Source of the DNA: an uncultured Acetatifactor sp.
GTDB taxonomy: Bacteria > Bacillota > Clostridia > Lachnospirales > Lachnospiraceae
Length of the DNA: 39,651 nt
Reading direction: 5' to 3'
Assembly (NCBI GenBank): GCA_947589075.1
Contig: CANQBS010000019.1
Span: 1 to 39,651, forward strand
Shown: piece after piece, positions 36,611-39,651 of the stretch
Position numbering within the stretch: the stretch's first letter is position 1
Layout of the letters: each line of letters begins with the position of its first letter
The notes under the pieces: generated by a model
The model's input: only the letters and a program-made list of their open reading frames with translations
Database searches by the model: none
Told to the model about the DNA's origin: nothing
Translations under genes and position numbers: made by a program

Positions 36611-37492
36611 TTGCATAAATATATGAGAGCCATAGGTTTCAGCGAGTACACAGACCGCAAGCGCCTTAAGGATTTATTGACGGACGTTATCATAAATTCG
36701 GATGAACGTGCCTATACCATGAATCAGGAAGAAATCCTTCTGGGAGAATTCTGCAAAAATTTTGCCGGAAGAGTAGGAATCGCCGTCTGCGGGGAATTTG
36801 ATGAAGAGGATCGTTTTATCTATGAGTATTATTATCCTTATCTTCGGGGGACGGACATTACCACGGCGGAGGATGTTTCCGTGGAAAGACACGCAGCAAA
36901 GGAGTCTTATGCCGGGGTCTGCGATGATGTCAAGGTGGGAATCTCTCTGATTTTTTACCTGCAGAATATGATCCCCTACATCAAGGCGCAGGCAAACGGA
37001 CAGCTTCCCATCCGGGGGACGACTGTGACTTTGACGGGATTATCCCTGGAAGGGGTGGTTATGTTTCCCATCATGAAGGATGAGGAACAGAAGCAGCGGG
37101 TCAAGCAGGAATCCGCTAACAGAAACAATCTTCTTGCCGCGGCAAGAAAGGGCGACGAGGACGCCATTGAGACGCTGACGTTGGAAGATATGGATATGTA
37201 TACCACCATTTCCCGCAGGATCCAGAGGGAGGATGTGTTCAGCCTCGTGGACACATATTTCATGCCCTATGGCGTGGAATGCGACCAGTATTCCATCCTG
37301 GGAGAGATCCTGGAGGTGCAGCTGCTTACCAACAGCGTAACCGGGGAGAAAATTTATTTATTAAAAATTTGCAGTAATGAGTTGACATTTGATGTTTGTA
37401 TCAATATAATGGACTTGTTCGGTGAACCTCAGGTGGGGCGCCGATTTAAAGGAACGATATGGCTGCAGGGCTATATCAATTATCCTGAATAA
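36611..37492 (+). CDS. DUF3881 family protein
   Basis: The 293-residue protein starts MHKYMRAIGFSEYTDRK at a TTG with AAGGTG 5 bp upstream; a GTG 9 bp earlier and an ATG 12 bp later are alternatives. It matches the DUF3881 pattern known mainly from Lachnospiraceae, with no characterised function. There is no signal or membrane segment, so it should be cytoplasmic. Its 3' end contains a consensus promoter for the tRNA that starts 12 bp after its stop. Confidence 0.88.
   Translation: MHKYMRAIGFSEYTDRKRLKDLLTDVIINSDERAYTMNQEEILLGEFCKNFAGRVGIAVCGEFDEEDRFIYEYYYPYLRGTDITTAEDVSVERHAAKESYAGVCDDVKVGISLIFYLQNMIPYIKAQANGQLPIRGTTVTLTGLSLEGVVMFPIMKDEEQKQRVKQESANRNNLLAAARKGDEDAIETLTLEDMDMYTTISRRIQREDVFSLVDTYFMPYGVECDQYSILGEILEVQLLTNSVTGEKIYLLKICSNELTFDVCINIMDLFGEPQVGRRFKGTIWLQGYINYPE
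37382..37410 (+). promoter_or_regulatory. Perfect consensus sigma-A promoter inside DUF3881, driving tRNA-Arg
   Basis: TTGACA, exactly 17 bp, TATAAT. It lies in the coding end of DUF3881 and faces the tRNA, about 88 bp before it. The coding frame reads ELTFDVCINIMDL through it. Confidence 0.85.
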
Positions 37493-37504
37493 CTCCTGTA
37501 AAGT

Positions 37505-37578
37505 GTCTGCGTAGCTCAGTTGGATAGAGCGACCGCCTCCTAAGCGGTAGGTCGGGTGTTCGAGTCACCTCGCGGACG
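37505..37578 (+). tRNA. tRNA-Arg (anticodon CCU)
   Basis: The cloverleaf is complete: acceptor GTCTGCG/CGCGGAC with one G-U pair, D stem GCTC/GAGC, anticodon stem ACCGC/GCGGT with loop CTCCTAA, and T arm GGGTG-TTCGAGT-CACCT. It reads AGG codons. CCA is not encoded. Its 3' portion is the left copy of a 55-bp direct repeat, so this tRNA is an integration site. Confidence 0.97.
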
Positions 37579-37580
37579 TT
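37526..37580 (+). repeat. Left 55-bp direct repeat (att-like) within tRNA-Arg
   Basis: From the D-stem 3' side to two bases past the discriminator this sequence is identical to 39149-39203. The repeat covers the anticodon arm and T arm, the usual crossover regions for tyrosine recombinases. Confidence 0.93.
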
Positions 37581-37589
37581 GAAAAAAAG

Positions 37590-37628
37590 GCTGTGAATTC
37601 AAGGATTCTTGGATTCACAGCTTTTTTT
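37590..37628. terminator. Bidirectional terminator after tRNA-Arg and the island gene
   Basis: GCTGTGAATTC and GGATTCACAGC form an 11-bp stem with a 10-base loop. Seven T's follow on the plus strand and a run of seven A's precedes, so it can also end the minus-strand island gene. Confidence 0.9.
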
Positions 37629-37677
37629 CTTTTTCGTTCTGCTAATAAATTTGCTAATACGCTGGTTTATCGGAGAT

Positions 37678-39027
37678 TTATTCTGCAATGGTATATTGCG
37701 TATTTCTTGCTTTTCCCTTTTGTTTCAACAAATTGTCCTTCACCATTTTCCGAATAACTCTGGCAGCGGTAGAGGCACTCACTTCAAGCAATCCCATCAC
37801 ATCATTTTTTGTAACAGTACCATGCGTTCTGATATATTCTAATATCTTTTCTTCCTCATCACTCAATTTTTTTTCAGTACTAATAATATATTGTATACCT
37901 GGTCCCGTTTTCGGTATAATCATAGCTCCTGTTTCATATTTTGCGTTAATATTAGGCAGTATAATCTTAAAGGCATTTTTCGTAGTTTCAATCAGCGGTT
38001 TTTCCTGCATACCCTCATATGCCTTCATAATTTTACCCATTCCAGTGCCATACGCTTCGATTAGGCGCAGCCGGTAAAACACATTCGCAAGATCTTGGTT
38101 TCTACATACGGAAATTCCTACCATAACATCTTCCAGCTCAATTCCCGGCATCAGCCCGCCGATAGACACAAACTCAATCCGATCCGCATAAATACTGATC
38201 AAAGAGCTGGCGCTAAAAGCATAATCACGATGGACAAGCAGGTTCATAAGGGCTTCTCTAACTGCAACTTCCGGGTAGTCTCTAACATCGATCCGGTATA
38301 ATTTTTCTATGGTTGCACGGGTTTGATTGCGGAAGTCAATAAAATCATATACTTCATTCATCTGCTGCATCAATGATCCGGTAAATTCCCGGCGATCCTT
38401 AAAAATTGTTTGATCTGTTCCCTGAAAGACCGCCGCTTTGATGGTGTGAACACATTGGTCTGACAAGAGCAGTGCCAAGTTACTGTAAAGTCCATCCTGA
38501 TCGATTAATTTCAAAGTGCGCATTTGCTGCGTTCCAAATTCGACTTTTCGAAGTTTAAATTCTTTTTGTGTTGCTTCAAATGTAAGCTCTTGATTTAAAC
38601 AGCGCATAGCCTCAAAGCGATCTCCGTCCGTCTCCTTTATCATACGCCGGATTGCCGTATCAGTCGCAGGAACAGAAGAATACCCCTGTCGGACATATAC
38701 GCCCTCTGGACGCATTCCTTTTTTCGCAAGATAATACGGCCGATCTGTTCCCCGCTGAATATTCACGGCAACAATATTTTTCCCATTTTCTACCATTGTT
38801 TCATAATGCAGGAACATGGTTACGTCCGGCTTAATTGCATCTCTCACCATATTGCTGATTTGCAGCGAAACAGCATCTGCGTTATCCAAACCGACAACTG
38901 TGCCATCATCCCGGACTCCTATATACAATTTCCCGCCATCACAGTTTGCAAAAGCAATGATTTCTTTTTTTATATCATCTACCACAACTTCTTTCAACTC
39001 GGTGGTTTCATTTTCCTGAAAGAGCAT
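37678..39027 (-). CDS. AlbA_2 / RecG-C-like / winged-helix protein, island cargo
   Basis: The 449-residue protein has an AlbA_2 (Schlafen-type) domain at about 8-125 (ETTELKEV, FANCDGGKLYIGVRDDGTVV). A GHKL-like 'RecG C-terminal' domain lies at about 250-350, with VAVREALMNLLVHRDYAF and EAYGTGMGKI. A winged helix follows at about 388-447. The family is widespread in bacteria, often called putative DNA-binding or transcriptional regulator; roles in regulation or defence are proposed. GAGGAG stands 8 bp before the ATG. Three 9-bp repeats lie upstream. It is the only gene between the tRNA repeats and runs against replication. Confidence 0.88.
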   Translation of the reverse strand: MLFQENETTELKEVVVDDIKKEIIAFANCDGGKLYIGVRDDGTVVGLDNADAVSLQISNMVRDAIKPDVTMFLHYETMVENGKNIVAVNIQRGTDRPYYLAKKGMRPEGVYVRQGYSSVPATDTAIRRMIKETDGDRFEAMRCLNQELTFEATQKEFKLRKVEFGTQQMRTLKLIDQDGLYSNLALLLSDQCVHTIKAAVFQGTDQTIFKDRREFTGSLMQQMNEVYDFIDFRNQTRATIEKLYRIDVRDYPEVAVREALMNLLVHRDYAFSASSLISIYADRIEFVSIGGLMPGIELEDVMVGISVCRNQDLANVFYRLRLIEAYGTGMGKIMKAYEGMQEKPLIETTKNAFKIILPNINAKYETGAMIIPKTGPGIQYIISTEKKLSDEEEKILEYIRTHGTVTKNDVMGLLEVSASTAARVIRKMVKDNLLKQKGKARNTQYTIAE

Positions 39028-39075
39028 ACGGCCATCTCCTCTATTTCAAATATATATAAGTCTATCATAATAAAT

Positions 39076-39102
39076 CGTGTCAATCAAGTCAATCGTGTCA
39101 AT
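39076..39102 (-). promoter_or_regulatory. Three 9-bp direct repeats at the island gene promoter
   Basis: On the minus strand ATTGACACG, ATTGACTTG and ATTGACACG follow one another directly about 50 bp before the AlbA_2 gene. Each contains a TTGAC core usable as a -35; the one nearest the gene is followed after 17-19 bp by CTTATATA. They may be an operator for the gene's own winged-helix product. Confidence 0.55.
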
Positions 39103-39148
39103 TTTGCTGACTCGATTATGATTTGATTCCAGCTGTCCATAAAAGCCA

Positions 39149-39203
39149 AGAGCGACCGCCTCCTAAGCGGTAGGTCGGGTGTTCGAGTCACCTCGCGGAC
39201 GTT
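39149..39203 (+). pseudogene. Truncated tRNA-Arg, right 55-bp direct repeat (att-like)
   Basis: This copy lacks the first 21 bases of the tRNA (acceptor 5' strand and D-stem 5' side), so it cannot fold into a tRNA. It is identical to 37526-37580 and is followed by its own terminator, as expected for the displaced original 3' end. Confidence 0.9.
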
Positions 39204-39213
39204 TGGCAAATAT

Positions 39214-39251
39214 AGCCGCAAGCCTTTATTTTCAAGGGTTTGCGGCTTTTT
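39214..39251 (+). terminator. Terminator beyond the truncated tRNA copy
   Basis: AGCCGCAA and TTGCGGCT (with further CCTT/AAGG pairing across a bulge) form a hairpin followed by five T's. It may be the original tRNA-Arg terminator before insertion. Confidence 0.8.
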
Positions 39252-39307
39252 AAATTACCGTATGCCATTGATGCCGACATGCCGTAATTGTCTATTGCAG
39301 GTCCTCC

Positions 39308-39604
39308 TTACTGCAGGTATGTCAAAAACAACGCCAGAACCACTATGCCGATTATCAGCAGGCACCAAAAGAAACTGACGATCGTGGATGCAATATTCAC
39401 AGGGCTGCGGCTTTCTTCACTCTTAATGCAGACAATAGAGAGGAGCAGCCCTACCACAGCGGAAGCGATATTGACACCTGCCCAAACCGTACTTACACCC
39501 TCCGGCAATGTGATTTTAAGGAATACGGGAATAAGAGTTACCACGGGGATAATGCTGATCATCAGCGAAACCAGACTTAAAGTTTTCAGTTTTTTGTTTT
39601 CCAT
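39308..39604 (-). CDS. Small three-helix membrane protein, unrecognised
   Basis: The 98-residue protein has three hydrophobic segments (about 8-29, 40-61 and 70-95) and a short charged N-terminus MENKKLKTL. GAGGT lies 8 bp before the ATG. I do not recognise a family; it resembles small DUF4190-like or hypothetical integral membrane proteins only in build. It lies just outside the tRNA-bounded island. Confidence 0.65.
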   Translation of the reverse strand: MENKKLKTLSLVSLMISIIPVVTLIPVFLKITLPEGVSTVWAGVNIASAVVGLLLSIVCIKSEESRSPVNIASTIVSFFWCLLIIGIVVLALFLTYLQ

Positions 39605-39651
39605 AATGATTTACCTCATTTCTTTCTTTCCAAATTGTTTGACTGCAATCG

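Larger units (their letters stand above)
37526..39203. mobile_element. Putative mini-island in tRNA-Arg bounded by 55-bp direct repeats
   Basis: The two copies are 1,623 bp apart and enclose one complete gene (37678-39027, minus), its own promoter region, and a terminator. No integrase, excisionase, replication or transfer gene is inside. The intact tRNA is at the left end, and a 5'-truncated copy remains at the right. It could be a deletion remnant of a larger island, or a small element mobilised by another element's integrase. The boundaries are certain as repeats; mobility is inferred. Confidence 0.75.

Overview
The window is the replication-origin region of a Clostridia chromosome, most likely Lachnospiraceae. 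The evidence is the gene order (gyrA-gyrB-recF-yaaA-dnaN-dnaA-oriC-rpmH-rnpA-yidD-yidC-jag-mnmE-mnmG-rsmG-parA-parB-DUF4446-serS), a DUF3881 gene between serS and a tRNA-Arg, Gram-positive ribosome binding sites, and sigma-A type promoters. The species cannot be named from sequence alone.

Layout. 1-613: the 5' part of an AlbA_2/Schlafen-type gene and two doubtful small ORFs. 610-7822 (minus): rlmD, yhaM, an HtrA/DegP-like membrane protein that has lost all three catalytic residues, and a large lipoprotein with a solute-binding-protein C-terminus. 8151-12686 (plus): mutS2 and a two-component system. 12789-13544 (minus): an unrecognised protein with nuclease-like signatures. 13663-22871 (minus): gyrA, gyrB, recF, yaaA, dnaN and dnaA. 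DnaA boxes lie on both sides of dnaA, so the origin looks bipartite. 23447-30640 (plus): rpmH to rsmG. 30648-32492: a divergent pair, a degenerate alpha/beta hydrolase and a degenerate LuxR-type response regulator, bracketed by two parS sites. 32917-37492 (plus): parA, parB, DUF4446, serS and DUF3881. 37505-39203: a tRNA-Arg(CCU) whose last 55 bases are repeated exactly 1,623 bp downstream, enclosing a single AlbA_2/RecG-C-like gene. This looks like a minimal integrated island. 39308-39604: a small membrane protein.

How it fits together. Genes left of oriC are mostly on the minus strand and genes right of it on the plus strand, as expected for two replichores. Exceptions are mutS2 and the two-component system, the hydrolase, the island gene and the last small membrane protein. 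The conserved blocks handle initiation (DnaA, DnaN), topology (gyrase), repair (RecF, MutS2), segregation (ParA/ParB/parS), membrane insertion (YidC/YidD/Jag), RNA maturation and modification (RnpA, MnmE/G, RsmG, RlmD) and RNA decay (YhaM).

Most notable: (1) the tRNA-bounded one-gene island; (2) a 15-bp long-range inverted repeat in the parA leader that suggests an undescribed structured RNA; (3) a parS site embedded in a terminator-like hairpin beside a pseudo-receiver regulator; (4) three separate proteins that kept their fold but lost key active-site residues; (5) unrelated tandem arrays of 14-20 bp units in many intergenic gaps and in two protein linkers. The last looks like a mutational habit of this genome rather than a spreading element.
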